Of a DNA stretch of 64,000 nucleotides, positions 1 through 11,800 are shown one piece after another. The stretch covers positions 8,577,001-8,641,000 of the forward strand of contig CM062218.1 in assembly GCA_031216445.1 (NCBI GenBank), in the 5' to 3' direction. Below the pieces are notes generated by a model, which saw nothing but the letters and a program-made list of their open reading frames with translations, searched no databases and was not told the DNA's origin. Source of the DNA: Lateolabrax maculatus. Taxonomy: Eukaryota > Chordata > Actinopteri > Acropomatiformes > Lateolabracidae. Position 1 is the first letter of the stretch. The number at the start of each line of letters is the position of its first letter. The translations under genes and the position numbers were made by a program.

Positions 1-416
1 TGGAGAAGAGAAATCATATTGAAGCTATATCTATGTATTTGCTTATCATGAATAAAACAACGAAAGGCATTTATATGATAATGCACTGCAAATGTTACAT
101 AAGGGCAATCTGTTTTAAGAGAGAGACGCAGACGAAACAATAGAAAGGGTTGCCAGTCACTGCATTCTTCATCATCACAGTTGTCTATACAGTACCAACA
201 CCTAGGTCCTATACCTCGCAATTCTGTAAATCCAGTGTTAAAGCAAACATACAGCTTTTATGTACATTATGCATGTTGTGTGAAAGGTTGTAGGTACCCT
301 GAAAAGGTAGAGCAATGCATGATTGTATGAAGTAACACCTATACTGGGAGAATTTATAAACATCTATTCAGTAAGCTTTGTTTATGTTACTGAAGGCAGC
401 TGAGAAACAATGGCCA
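1..416. other. Gene-free AT-rich flank upstream of the tRNA copy
   Basis: I see no coding exon, RNA gene or clear repeat here. The sequence is AT-rich with short unsupported reading frames only. Position 416, just before the tRNA-like sequence, is A, so the G-1 of a mature histidine tRNA is not encoded, as is usual in eukaryotes. Confidence 0.5.
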
Positions 417-488
417 GCCGTGATCGTATAGTGGTTAGTCCTCTGCGTTGTGGCCGCAGCAACCCCGGTTCGAATCTGGGTCACGGCA
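417..488 (+). tRNA. tRNA-His (anticodon GTG), possibly a decayed copy
   Basis: The 72-nt cloverleaf can be read directly. The acceptor stem GCCGTGA pairs with TCACGGC over 7 bp and is followed by A73. The anticodon stem CTGCG/CGCAG closes the loop TTGTGGC, which gives anticodon GTG (His). The T-arm has loop TTCGAAT closed by CCCGG/CTGGG with one G-U pair. No CCA is encoded, as expected in eukaryotes. Two features argue for decay: the D-stem GTAT/GTCC has a U-C mismatch at the 11-24 pair, and there is no run of four or more T within about 250 bp downstream, where pol III would normally terminate within a few tens of bases. It stands alone rather than in a cluster. The identity is secure; whether it is active is uncertain. 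Confidence 0.85.
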
Positions 489-1500
489 GCTTGTCTGGAG
501 AAAAGTCTCTACCATTGGGCTTGATAAGCCTAGGCTATTGGGTTTAGTTTCCACCTTTATTAGTTTGGCCAGACTCATGGGTCACGATGAGGAGAGATGA
601 GCACACTGAATGATATGGTTGTGCCATACAGACAAGTTTAATAATACAAAATACTGTACATTCGACTTCAGTGTCGGATGTGATGGAGCATCAGTGCCAC
701 CAGAGGATTGTGATATTGTGAAAGTGTATAAAAAACCTTTCTAGAATGTAGGACAGTCTATAGTGTTTTATCCACTGGGAGGGCACTTTATCATGTTTTT
801 TAGCATTTTTTTTCCCCTCAAACATGGGGGCACCAGCTCCCCTCTGAATCCACTAGTGTTCAACATAGAGCTTGATAAGAAATGCTCCGCCAAAACATCA
901 GATTTGATGTCAACCACATCTGCGTCTATTGTTGCAATTAAATGACTGATTTGATTCCCCAAGCAGGAAATAAATCACTATATCAGTGCTTTACAGCAGT
1001 ATCCCGTTGGAAAGCATATCAAAAAGAAGTCTATTCTGATGGTTCACAAGTCTGCACGTAGCATAGATGTGGCCCTACAGATCTGTTTGTCTGATATGGA
1101 AAGACCGAGAGATCACTAAAAAACATTTAGGGTTCACCCACCAGGGAACCTGACAATGACCATAGTGCCAAATATGTGGAGATCCCCTTAAGGCAATATG
1201 TAAATCCAACTACTATGTGTGCACAGACTTGAATTACCAAAAAAAAAAAGTGTAATTGAATAGGACCTTTTCAACTGTATGAGATAATTCTATAATAAAC
1301 TGCTGAACCTGTTTTGTTTTCCTTCTTTCATATTTTATTCAGCCTTTAACTTCCGTCTTATTTCTATTTCTCTATTGCTTGTTTTCTCACAATTTTGAAA
1401 TAGATTTAAAATACATATATACATAATCTGACAATTTTTCTTGTGATAACCTTTTCAATTTTTTATTTTATTTTATTTCTTATTTAATTGAATTTAATTT
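489..1500. other. Gene-free spacer between the tRNA copy and scamp3
   Basis: AT-rich intergenic sequence of about 1 kb with no supported exon. The short overlapping frames at 763-962 lie on opposite strands over the same bases and match nothing I recognise. T-rich low-complexity sequence (about 1440-1510) marks the edge of the GC-rich scamp3 promoter. Confidence 0.5.
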
Positions 1501-1504
1501 TATT

Positions 1505-1760
1505 ATTTCTGCTCGGCCACGCCCCCCGGTGCGTCACGTGTTTCTCTGCCGCAGCAGCGGTCACATGACCCAGTCTTCGGCTGGTTACTTCCTGTACCAC
1601 GGTTGTTTTTCCTGCGGGAGAAACTAACGGACTCGCTCTGCTCCCCGGCGACAGACCGCAGCTGTGATCCAGATCCCGACAGCCAGCACCGGAGAGGGAC
1701 GACCGCGTCCAGCCGCGTCCACCTGCCGTCCGACCCGCGGAGAGATGATCACCGGAGGGG
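1505..1760 (+). promoter_or_regulatory. scamp3: Probable scamp3 promoter with two E-box-like palindromes
   Basis: Base composition changes abruptly at about 1510 from AT-rich to GC-rich, as at a CpG-type promoter, and this region precedes the scamp3 start codon at 1909. Two near-palindromic E-box elements lie 20 bp apart: GTCACGTG at 1533-1540 and GTCACATGAC at 1560-1569. Sites of this form (GTCACGTGAC) are bound by USF and by TFEB/TFE3 (CLEAR element), which drive lysosomal and endosomal genes. The start site and factor binding are inferred; the motifs are seen. Confidence 0.5.
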
Positions 1761-1908
1761 CGGGTAGCTCGTTGACTGGATAGACCAACCACCCGTCCCG
1801 CCCTTTCGATTCAGAAAATAAAACAAACGCAGCAGATTATTTGCCAGGAGAAGGCCAGCTGCTGCTCCCACCCCCCGCATCCCCCCCCCCTCTCCTCTCA
1901 TCATCGAT

Positions 1909-4900
1909 ATGTCAAAGTACACAAGCTTTCCCGAGCCAATGGACGACCACAACCCTTTCCAGGTGGGTGAAATGTGAAGCTACCGTGTCGGTCCGCCTGC
2001 TGCGTCTGACGGATGAAAGTCACCGATGTCGTCTCTGTGTAATATCAGGCGTGCTGTTGCTCATGTGACGTGTGTGGCCTTTTCTGGGCCTGTCTGCCCC
2101 CCCCTCTCCTCCTCTTGATCTTGGCCCACTTGTAGCTTCCTTCAACAACGCAAACATTAATAAAAAGCCTGACCGTGTTTGTTAAACGAGGATTCAGATT
2201 CTCATTGTTAACCTAATTAATTGAGCCTTTGTTTTGTCTGCTAGGACCCTGCAGTGACTCAACACAGCAGCAACACTGGATATGCCACACTGGACCTTTA
2301 CAACCCATTTGATAATACGACTGGGGTGAGCGGTGTTTCTTCCTTTATCTGTCAGGGGGAAATTGTTGATAATGTACTGTACAGATCATGTAACACACAT
2401 GTATGCTTAGGTGTCATTCCTCTGTCTGGCTCCCGGTTTGCCGTGTGATCATTTGAATTAATACAAGTTAATTCAGAATTATGCAGTTTGTAAGCATGAG
2501 GCTGCAGAAATGTAATCAGACTGAATTATATACATTACTGTGTTATATACACCTCCGTTGCATTTTACAGAGCTTTTTGTTGCTTCGGTCTAAGTTACGT
2601 GTCATTGGAGTTGTTGTTGCTAGGAAACAGCTTTGGTCCACGTGCACTTCCTGTCAGCTGTTGATATCACCAAATACTGCCTCAACAGGAACTTCAGTCC
2701 GGTCAAACTGATGCGTGATGTCCGTTCTTTACTATCTATGTTTCAGCCTCCACCACCGTATGAAGCAACCTCCCCCTCTGCCCCGTCTGTGCCTGCACAG
2801 ACCCCCCCCAGCAGGACAACACCCACTGAACCTCGCAACTATGGCTCCTATAACTCCAAGGTATACATGCTGCCCGTCACACGTTAGACTGAGGTTCACC
2901 GTCTGATCCTTAGTATCATTGGCAGTTGGGTGCACAAAAATGGGATTGTACTCAAACTGTTTTTGGATCTTGAAAATTGGAAATGTGCACAGAGTGTGTC
3001 TTTCAGTGTCATGAAAAATGAAAAATGAAACCAAAACTATACCTAAACATAACCGTTGTTCGTATATTCTGCCCTATAATTACACTTCATAGAAAACAGT
3101 TCACATTCGTACGTATGAAACATCACCGAGGTGTCGGTGCTGATACATACATTCACACATGTACCATGAAAGCATCTCCTCTGTCTCTTATGATACCGAG
3201 TCTTTTACATAATCCTTTTCATTATTTATGACACAAACACAACCTGTCTCTTTGAAATCTGACATGCATTTCTAATGCATCATCTACTTTGTGTCTTACT
3301 GTGTTAGACTGCAGTGAATGCCACCACAGCAGAGCTCCTGAGGAAGCAGGAGGAGCTGGAGAAGAAAGCCCAGGAGCTTGAGAGGAGAGAGAGGGAGCTG
3401 GAGTCACACAGCCTGGGACCTGGAGCCTGTAAGAGAGGGCAGAGAGGAGGGGAAGGGTGGGGGGAGCAGATACCTAAACGTATTTTTGATTTAATCATTT
3501 AAAAAGAAATCACTTTTAGTAACATTTTTCCACTTTTCTCTTCATCAGCCCGTCAGAATAACTGGCCCCCACTGCCCTCGTTCTGCCCTGTGGGCCCCTG
3601 CTTCTACCAGGATATCAATGTGGAGATCACTCAGCGCTTCCAGCGTACTGTCACCATCATGTACTACTTCTGGATGTGTGAGTTCCTGTAACTGTTACTA
3701 AGTGGTGGTGTGTGAATTGCCAGCACCATTTTTGCAACATCAGTGTCATAATGTAACATAATTAATAAAAGGGTTTGGCTGGTGTGGTGGCAGGAGGCAC
3801 TGCTACTTTATATGTGACTGACTGTAAAGTCTCCACCTGTTAAAGCTTAAGATATTTATTAGACGGCAGTGGTACTATAAGAGAGAATTACTTAAGGAAT
3901 TGAACCTAGAGCTGACTCATGCCCGTGTGACTTCTACTTTGCTGTCTGGAGTACAAGCTGGAATGTTTGTACAAAGACTTTGACACTTTACTGCTAGATG
4001 GAGGAGTTTGGCACGTACCACCTGAAATCAGTTGAAGGTTCAGTTGTCTTCGCCTGGGCCATGTAAACAAGAACCGATTTAAATAGTTCACATTAACCCA
4101 CCCAAAGTACGGGTTAGAGAAAGAGGAAGAGAAAGTGAGGCACAGAGAGAGAGCGGTAGAGCAAACAAAATTCAATTCTTCTATATTATACTTATACTTT
4201 ACTTTTTACTGCTGAATTCTGAGAGACGGAGATGATGGACTAGTTATCTTTCATACTAATGATCTACTTAGATAATTACTGCAAAAACAGGCCGTACAAT
4301 ATAATGATTATCCTGCTTTTTTGCAGTTTCATAACAAATGGCAGCAAATGCTTCAAGGTCCTAGACCTGGGGGTTTGGGGACCTCTGGCCTATAAAACTG
4401 TAGAATGCTGTAGAATATATATTTTACCGCTATTGTCAAGCTCCCTGTCAACTTTGTGCTGCTATACACTATTTCTTGTTCTTTATTACTGTTTTTGGAT
4501 AACTCGGTTAATTTCCTTTTACGTCTGGCTTAACACATAATACAGTTATAATGTATTGTAATATATTATCTACACATAATGCTAAATTTGTCATAACGCA
4601 AAGTGTCAGAGAGGTCAGCCCAAAACATAGGGAGTCCTATGTGCCCAAAGTAAATTTCACTATGATCAAAGTCACGTCATTACAGATTTGAACATCAAAC
4701 ACTTTTTATGGTGTCATTAGAAACAAAGATCTCTTTGTAGAGAATACTTTTTATATGATTGTGATGATACTGCCTTTCTTGTCAAATGAATGCAAGTATA
4801 TTGATTTTATTAACAAAATCAAAACAGAAACCAACATCAGATCAAAAAAAGAGACAACTGTCACAAAACCAGGTTAGAAAAATGGTTGATTCAAACAATG

Positions 4901-7304
4901 AAGATGATTCTTGAAGCTAAACAAAACCTTAGCCTTCCTGAGCCTTGAGCCTAGACCTAGGGACAACCCACAGAGCCAACTCTAAATCTAACAGCAGTGA
5001 AAGGAAAGTAATAAATGGCGTTATCTTGCATCAGCCAAAAGTCCTGACAAGTTGGCTTTTTCTTTAGAGCGGGGAAGGGTGTGTTGGATTTGTGTTCTGG
5101 TCCACAGCTCTGTAACACAGCAACAAAGAGTTGATCCCTGAGTGCTGTGCTGTTCACTCTTGTTCACTCTCATTCATCCTTCCGTACTCTGTCTTCTTCT
5201 TATCCTATTTTGTCAATGTCCAGTCGGCACTTGCACGCTGCTTTTCAACCTGATCTCCTCCCTGGCCATGTTCTGCGTGGACCCCTCCGGTGGTGTCGGC
5301 CTGGGCCTCGCCATCCTCTGGGCCCTCCTCTTCACCCCCTGCTCCTTCATCTGTTGGTACCGACCTGTGTACAAAGCCTTCAGGTGTGTGCCACCATCTC
5401 GTTTTCTCTTATGTTAGACCTCTTCTCAGGACTGTGTGGCCCCAATCTCCTGTCAGTATTTTTCTAGTTGGTAGGGAATGACAACTCACACCCCCTTTCT
5501 CCTTCTTTTTAGTAGGTGGACTCATGATTCTATGTAATTCCCAGCCTGAGCAAAGGTCATTATAATATGGTGTGCAGGGCCTTTAAAGACGTTGTATGTT
5601 GGTGCAACAGTAAAGCATAAATGGAATTGAGCGGTTGCTCTGTTTTGCTCAGTGTTATTTTCTCTCTCTTCTCTAGGAGTGACAGCTCCTTCAATTTCTT
5701 CGCCTTCTTCTTCGTTTTCTTTGCCCAAGTGGTCGTCAACGTCATCATGACTATTGGTATCCCTGGATGGGGTTTCAGGTATGACTAAGAAACAAACCAT
5801 CTCTGTGTTAGACACATGCATGACTCTTTCCAGTTCATATTTTTCATGTTAAAACCTGCACAGAAACAAATCTTATGTGTGGTTGTCTTATCTGGGTAAG
5901 AAATAGCTCATGCACACTGCACAGCCACCATAGGCCTTTTTCATAGCAGGAAAAGCACAGGTTTAACTAATAACATTAACGATAGCTCTGTTCCATTTAA
6001 GCGTCCCAGTGAAGCAAGACAGTGAGCCAGCATGCATAATAAAAAATAATAAAAAAAAGCTGTTTGCAATCAGTCTCTGATCAGATCTTTCAGACTACAA
6101 AGTGTAAATGTCATCAGTACAACCTACCCTCTTCAGAAAGTACGCGCAAGTTGAATATGGCAGCTAATTTTATGGACTCAGCTTAATGCAGTGACATATT
6201 TAAACACAATGCTGACAGAACAAAGATAATGAGTGCATAATTAACACCAGGCGTAAATGTCATTGTCTGGATAACATTCACACACCGATTGCTTTTTAAT
6301 TCCAGGTGCAAATGAGGATATTGTTTGACATTTCCCCCCTTACATTTGAAATCTGTTTATTTCTCCGTCTCTTTCCCTCAGTGGGTGGATCGTGAGCCTG
6401 GCTGCTCTGAAGACCAGCGTCCCCGTTGGTGCGATCATGATGATGAATTCCGTCCTCTTCACTGCCCAAACCGCCATGGGGGTTGTCATGCTGAAGAAGG
6501 TGAAAACTGAATACATTTATTTACATGCAAGGAAATTCCACAGGTAGTGGCTCAAATTAAGGTTGTATTTTTGACAAGGTGTCAGTCACACTCTCCCCAT
6601 ATGGACTAATTGACAGGATATTGCTTGAGTTGATAACACACCTTCACACAATACACACAATGATCAGAAACCTTTTATAAGGTGTTTACGAACCAAAGTA
6701 TCCTGGATTCTACCAATTCTACAAATAGGTTATGAAACAACCCTCTGGTTTCCCTCATTGTAAGGAAAAAGGAAAAAATGGATTTAATAAATTTTATCTT
6801 TGAAAAGCAGGAAATCACACAAATAATATCAAATAATAGTTAGAAAATTTAAGTTAAACAATGAGGAGATACTGTGATATGATCTAGTAGGTCACATTTC
6901 CTGAAATAATTCAAAAGAAGACAGTGAAATTAAAATTGTTAAGCTGTATTTCTAGCTGGTCTGCAACCTGCTGTACCCAGGTGGTCCACGTACCATGAAG
7001 CAGTCAGTAGATAACAAACAGTCCGAAGAATAGCCACGATATCAGGTTCTGCGTATCATTTTCACCCTCACAATGTGCTTGATATGATGATGAATTGCTG
7101 CATGTATCCGGTGTCAGCGCGCTCTGCTCTTCCCCTCTTCAGGTCCACAGTCTGTACAGGCAGACTGATGCCAGCTTTCAGAAGGCCCAGGCCGAGTTCG
7201 CCACCGGAGTCATGTCCAATCAGGCCGTACGCCAGGCCGCCACCACCGCCGCCACCACCGCCGCCACCACCGCCGCCCAGGGGGCCTTTACTGCACCTCG
7301 ATAG
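1909..7304 (+). CDS. scamp3: Secretory carrier-associated membrane protein 3
   Basis: Nine coding exons: 1909-1962, 2245-2325, 2747-2860, 3308-3428, 3549-3677, 5224-5383, 5677-5778, 6382-6499, 7143-7304. All introns are GT-AG and phases match, giving 346 aa, about the length of human SCAMP3. It is a four-span membrane protein of post-Golgi and endosomal carriers. Visible features in order: NPF motifs at residues 15-17 and 38-40 (EH-domain binding); a proline-rich stretch with PPPY at 47-50 (NEDD4-type WW binding) and PSAP at 55-58 (TSG101 binding), the pair that sets SCAMP3 apart from shorter SCAMPs; an acidic/basic coiled coil at about 90-116; four membrane segments between about 160 and 290 with the conserved cytosolic CWYRPVYKAFR loop at 210-220; and a C-tail ending in an Ala-Thr repeat. 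Orthology to SCAMP3 rests on the PSAP/PPPY motifs and on the neighbours. Confidence 0.93.
2616..2640 (+). repeat. Short dispersed repeat segment in scamp3 intron 2
   Basis: This 25-nt stretch beginning GTTGCTAGGAAAC matches 8293-8317 at 22 of 25 positions by eye, and weaker similarity continues for about 15 bases. It probably belongs to two decayed copies of a teleost dispersed repeat. The element borders are not visible. Confidence 0.4.
3678..5223 (+). other. scamp3 intron 5, no supported inner gene
   Basis: This 1.5-kb intron, the largest in scamp3, is AT-rich. The 93-aa frame at 4259-4540 and the antisense frames have no family resemblance or codon signal that I can support. I identify no repeat with clear ends. 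Confidence 0.5.
5779..6381 (+). other. scamp3 intron 7, nothing recognised
   Basis: AT-rich 0.6-kb intron with no recognised element. Its splice ends are clear: GGTTTCAG|GTATGA at the donor and TTTCCCTCAG at the acceptor. Confidence 0.5.
6500..7142 (+). other. scamp3 intron 8, nothing recognised
   Basis: AT-rich 0.64-kb intron between the fourth-membrane-segment exon and the last exon. I see no recognisable repeat or RNA gene. Confidence 0.5.
7235..7278 (+). repeat. scamp3: 12-bp coding microsatellite in the scamp3 last exon
   Basis: Three near-perfect tandem copies of GCCACCACCGCC encode the Ala-Ala-Thr-Thr repeat in the cytosolic C-tail. The repeat is in frame, so a gain or loss of units would only lengthen or shorten the tail. 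Length polymorphism is plausible but not visible in one sequence. Confidence 0.75.
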
Positions 7305-8094
7305 AGAGGGAGGAGAGGGGTTGGGAGGGTAAGAAGTGGAGGAAGAGGACGAGGAGGAGGAGGAGGAAGGCCCTTTCAGCTTGATAGAGGATCTGTTTGG
7401 TATTTATTTCCCCACCGGTGATTAGAATTTGATGGGGGGGTGGGGGTGGGGCTGAGTCTATATAATAACCCCTGGGCAACTGAACTTCAAGGCACGTGCA
7501 TGAGGTGGGGTTGTCTCATTTCTAAAGGTGTACAGGACGAGTTAACTACATTGCCAAACCAGGTCAACAAACAAAAGTCAACAAACCAAGGTCAACTAAT
7601 CATGAGTTGATGGTGTGAGATGTGAAAATAATAAGATGCTGAAGCTGTAGGAAAGTTTAGCGCAGTTGTTACCAAGTGTCCGTGAATGCAGGGAAAAATG
7701 CTTTTTTTGTATAAAGAGACAAACTTGTGTGCCAAGGGGACAGTTCTAGCCTGGATATTTCCTATTTTTAAATGACTTGGATGTTCATTGTGTTTACGAG
7801 GAGTCATGATAGAGACAAAGAGTCTGAGCTGATCACTGAAACGTTGCCATTCTAACATTCGATCCATAACCGAGTGGCTCAACTTTTGGCTATTTTCTGT
7901 TACGCAAGTGTAAAACTAACAAGTTGTTTTGTTATTATTTCAAATGAGAATGCTTATTTACCTTATTGCCAAAACCTCTCATACTGTAAAGATTATGAAC
8001 ATGTGTTGGGTCAGTTACTCTATATCTGTTGCACTGTTCTGTTGGTGTTGTGGTTCTTATGATTATTGCCGATCACTGTCTTGGTTTTAATAAA
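7305..8094 (+). other. scamp3: scamp3 3' UTR ending in a poly(A) signal
   Basis: Non-coding sequence from the scamp3 stop to the AATAAA at 8089-8094. It opens with a purine-rich GAGGAGGAAG tract (about 7330-7372), followed by AT-rich sequence. The hexamer is the first clear polyadenylation signal after the stop codon. Confidence 0.65.
8089..8094 (+). terminator. scamp3: Polyadenylation signal AATAAA of scamp3
   Basis: AATAAA lies about 785 bp after the scamp3 stop, followed within 30 bp by T/GT-rich sequence. No rival canonical hexamer lies between the stop and this position. Confidence 0.7.
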
Positions 8095-8570
8095 ATATTG
8101 TCATGCTTACACAGTATACTGCAGTTATTATTCCCTTATATCATTGACAACATGATAAACTTTAATCTGACATGAACACAAGTGTATTTTAACATTGTAT
8201 TTATCTTTTAATTGAGTCAAACCTCCCAATTTAAGCAAGTTCAGAGTCCCAACATGCTCCCAGCTGACATCTGATATGTTAACTGGTATTGCGTTGCTAG
8301 GAAACCGCTTGGGTCTACTTCTTCACTGTAACTAAGAGGTTACCTTTCAAATCCAGGCAGAGGAGTCATACATTTCAACCAAATTTGTTTTTTGGATCCA
8401 CTTTAAATATTTTTTTTTTATTCTCTGGCGACACCCAACACAACTGGAGAAAACTGCATCCGTGATGTCACCCTGACAACTTGTTGCTTTTTGAGATTTG
8501 AGTTTTTGCAACTTCATTTTTGCAGCAATCTGATGACGACGAAGCCGCAGGTAATTTTATATATACATAA

Positions 8571-8613
<43 letters not shown>

Positions 8614-8720
8614 TTTGTTAATTTTTTTTTACAAACTTTGTTTACCAAAATATTTCCCTTATAAACTGTATTTATAAAATCGACAGCGTGAGGCGTGTGT
8701 TGCCTGCTCATTAATGATAT
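8095..8720. other. Short spacer scamp3-rnf115
   Basis: About 0.6 kb of AT-rich spacer holds the second copy of the GTTGCTAGGAAAC repeat (8293-8317) and an (ATT)n microsatellite. I see no exon. Confidence 0.5.
8571..8609 (+). repeat. (ATT)n microsatellite
   Basis: About 13 uninterrupted copies of TAT/ATT trinucleotide between scamp3 and rnf115. Confidence 0.95.
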
Positions 8721-8729
8721 AACGTGCCG

Positions 8730-8867
8730 TCCGCAGCCGGTTTCCTGACGTGTCACCGGCACCGACCCCTCCGGGACCTGCTCTGCCCCGTTCAACCACC
8801 GCGTGAGACTTTTATGGGCTCTGCCGCGCCGACGTCAGGCACTGCGCTTCACCGTGAAGATGGCGGA
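8730..8867 (+). promoter_or_regulatory. rnf115: Probable rnf115 promoter with CRE-like sites and a start-codon YY1 motif
   Basis: A GC-rich island directly precedes the rnf115 start. It contains TGACGTGTCA at 8746-8755 and GACGTCA at 8831-8837, both close to CRE/ATF or USF sites. The start codon itself lies in AAGATGGCGG (8858-8867), a YY1-type element often found just downstream of the start site in housekeeping genes. There is no TATA box. The function is inferred from these motifs. Confidence 0.5.
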
Positions 8868-11800
8868 GGCTGCGGAGACACCACAGCACCGGTTTTTCTG
8901 TCACTGCTGTAAATGTGAAACTAACCCCAAACTCCCGGTGAGTCGCTTTGGAGAGTGTTTTTATTCCACACGCGCCTGCTTTTGAACCATCCACGCGGCC
9001 GTGGAGGGGGTGGGGGGGGGATTAGGACTTTTTATAGAGCTCTTTCTCTCTCTTTCTCTTTTTAGAGTTAAGTGATCGATATTAAACAGTTTGCTCTAAA
9101 GATTATAATGACCGGGGTCACTAAAGCGCACACATGGCGGTCTGTCGGTGGTTGTTTATGTGCGCACGGCGTGCACCGAGATCTTACATTAGAGAGAGAG
9201 ACAGAGAGAGATAGAGAGGGAGTCAAATCTGGCGATTCACGTTGCCATATTTAGAAGCACCACTCACTGTTGGCGACTTTGTGTCCAGTTGTCTACTGTC
9301 ATCTGCGTGTGAGAGACGTAAGAGGGGCTGGATGGGTGTCACCGCATGCACCAGCAGCACGTACGGAGCTTCCCAAGCGGTTTGCATGCCACAGAGCCGC
9401 AAATAGGTGCCTTTAACCCCCGCGGCCCGATTTGTTTTGTCCCCATTTTGTCCCAGTGAAGCCCGGACGAAAGACGTGAGCGTTAAACTCTTGCTGCCCC
9501 CCCCCCCCGCGCAGCTGACCACTGTTTGTGGCACCATTACGCACCGGAGTTGTTATGGTGGAGCAAAGGCGCACGTGTGTTTGTATGCGTGTGTGTGTGT
9601 GTGAGTGTGTGAGAGAGAGATTGTATTACTCATGGACTATATGGGCAAAACTATGTTGACACCCATGTGCAGATACATTTGTATTCTGTTTTGTTAAAGA
9701 TTATTTTTTCGATAGTTGAGGTAGAGACAAAAAGGGAAAAAAATAGGGTAGAAGTGTCCCTTACTTCTAATTAAGATGATTCATAATGCTACCAGCACCA
9801 TATCATAATATTTTAGACTATACTGTGCTTTCAACTTTGTGGTTGCAGTTTGGGGAAGGCCCTTTTCAATTTCAGTATGACAGTGACCTGGGGCGTCCTG
9901 GTGGCTTAGTGTTTAGGGATGAATACCACATAACAGCAAGTTTGAACCTTTGTTGCATGTAATACTCCCCACCTTTCCGGTCTGTATCTACACTGTCACT
10001 TGAAACGCAAAAAGACCAGCCAAGTCCTAAAATCTTGTTAGAGGCCTTGGTGTCGGTTATAGCAGCAGTTTAACACCCTTAGTTTTGGAATGAGAGATTT
10101 GAGTTCTTTTTTACGTGTAGTGTATATATATATATTTTTTTCTCTTCAAGGATTTTGTCTGCCCGAGATGTGACTCTGGCTTTATTGAGGAGGTGGCAGA
10201 AGACTCTAGGTACGGCTCAGTTCTGGTTTATAAAAACAATTTAAAGCATGTTCCTAACTATTAAAATGCATATGATGGTCACTGTAAAGGCAAGTTAAAA
10301 GTTAAAGATATAAAAATACATGCTTTTGACAGTCAGGCTCTTAAGAGTCAGTTTTTTTTTCTCTCGCCCCCACAGTGGTTTTAAACACCACTGATATTAA
10401 AACTGTTTTTTATTTTGCCGTCTAGTCTCCTGCAGGACAGCACAGCATCGGCCAGTGAAGATTCAAACTCGTTGTTCACAGATGTATGTCCTTGCACATG
10501 GCATTTTAATAAGAACACTCCTCTTTCTCTGAGGCTTTGTTTGACACGTTGCCTCTCTGGTCTCTCTCCAAGTTATGGCAGCTGCTGTTTATGGAGCGTT
10601 CTGCTCTGCTGTCGCAGCCGCCCTCCTCAGAGTCCGACCCGGATGACAGCGAGCAGGTATCTGCTGGTCAAAGCCGTCCTTCTCAAGTGACGCCAGGCGC
10701 TGATGAGGCCAGAGAACCAGAGTCTCCTGAACAAGAGAGGTCGTCCAGGCCTGAAGAAAGGCCTGCAGTGGAAGGGTGTGTGGACACGGTACACAGAAAC
10801 ATCCCCAGTGTGTGCTGAACTCTGAGAGTGTAAAAAATCCTTTAGTATGCCAGTTATTTTTATATTTCTTTCTATTTATGTCTTGTAAAGCACAGTACAA
10901 GGAAGTAAAAGGTCGAGATATAGATCAACAATGACCAACATTCAGTTTAAATACATAAACAGCTGTGTTTTAAAGAAATGCATTTATAACTTTGCTGTAA
11001 ATGAAAAACAAGTAAATAATTTTCATGGTACCCACAGGTTTATAAGTTTCTACTAGTTTGAAGCACTTTTTTATAATGTAAACACATCATTACACAAGAT
11101 TGATTTGCTTCAAAAGGTGGTAATCCTTAGATTACAGCCCACATATTACAGTGTATTTGTAAAGTATATACAGGATATCAATAAGAAATCTGGGTATGTA
11201 CGTATACCGGGACAATATAAAAGTACAAGGGAAGAGGACCAGATGCTGAGGAATAAGGCTGTAACAACTTTGTGGTTAAGAGGGACTGTAAGTAAATTTT
11301 AATTTACCAAGTACTTATTTAATATTTACAAGGTATACTTAGATGATTACTGGACAACAAGATAAAAACAATTAGTAAAATGAGGATACCATAACTATTT
11401 TCAAAATTGGTTATGCTATTATTTATTTTAAAATTAGGATACATTTAATACTTTGGGAAATTAAATTGTAATACATTTTAAAATATACAGTGCATTATTA
11501 ATATAGTGTACATTATTATTGTTGCTCGGGAACAAAACACTGGGCTAAGCCTTGGAAGAAAAAGGGGGTATCTTTACAGCTAAAGCTATGAAATAGTGAC
11601 GTTTATGTTTTTTAAATGGTGATAAAATACCAGGGAAGAGTCATCTAGTTCTGAGATCCAATGTCACGTCCATCTGATCATCGTGTTGGAGAAGATTTTT
11701 TTCGATCCTGTTATATCATCAGATCAGAAACAGTCAAAAAAAATTAAAGACAAAAGACAAAAAAACTTTCACTCACAACCAAACTTTATTGAGGTTTATT

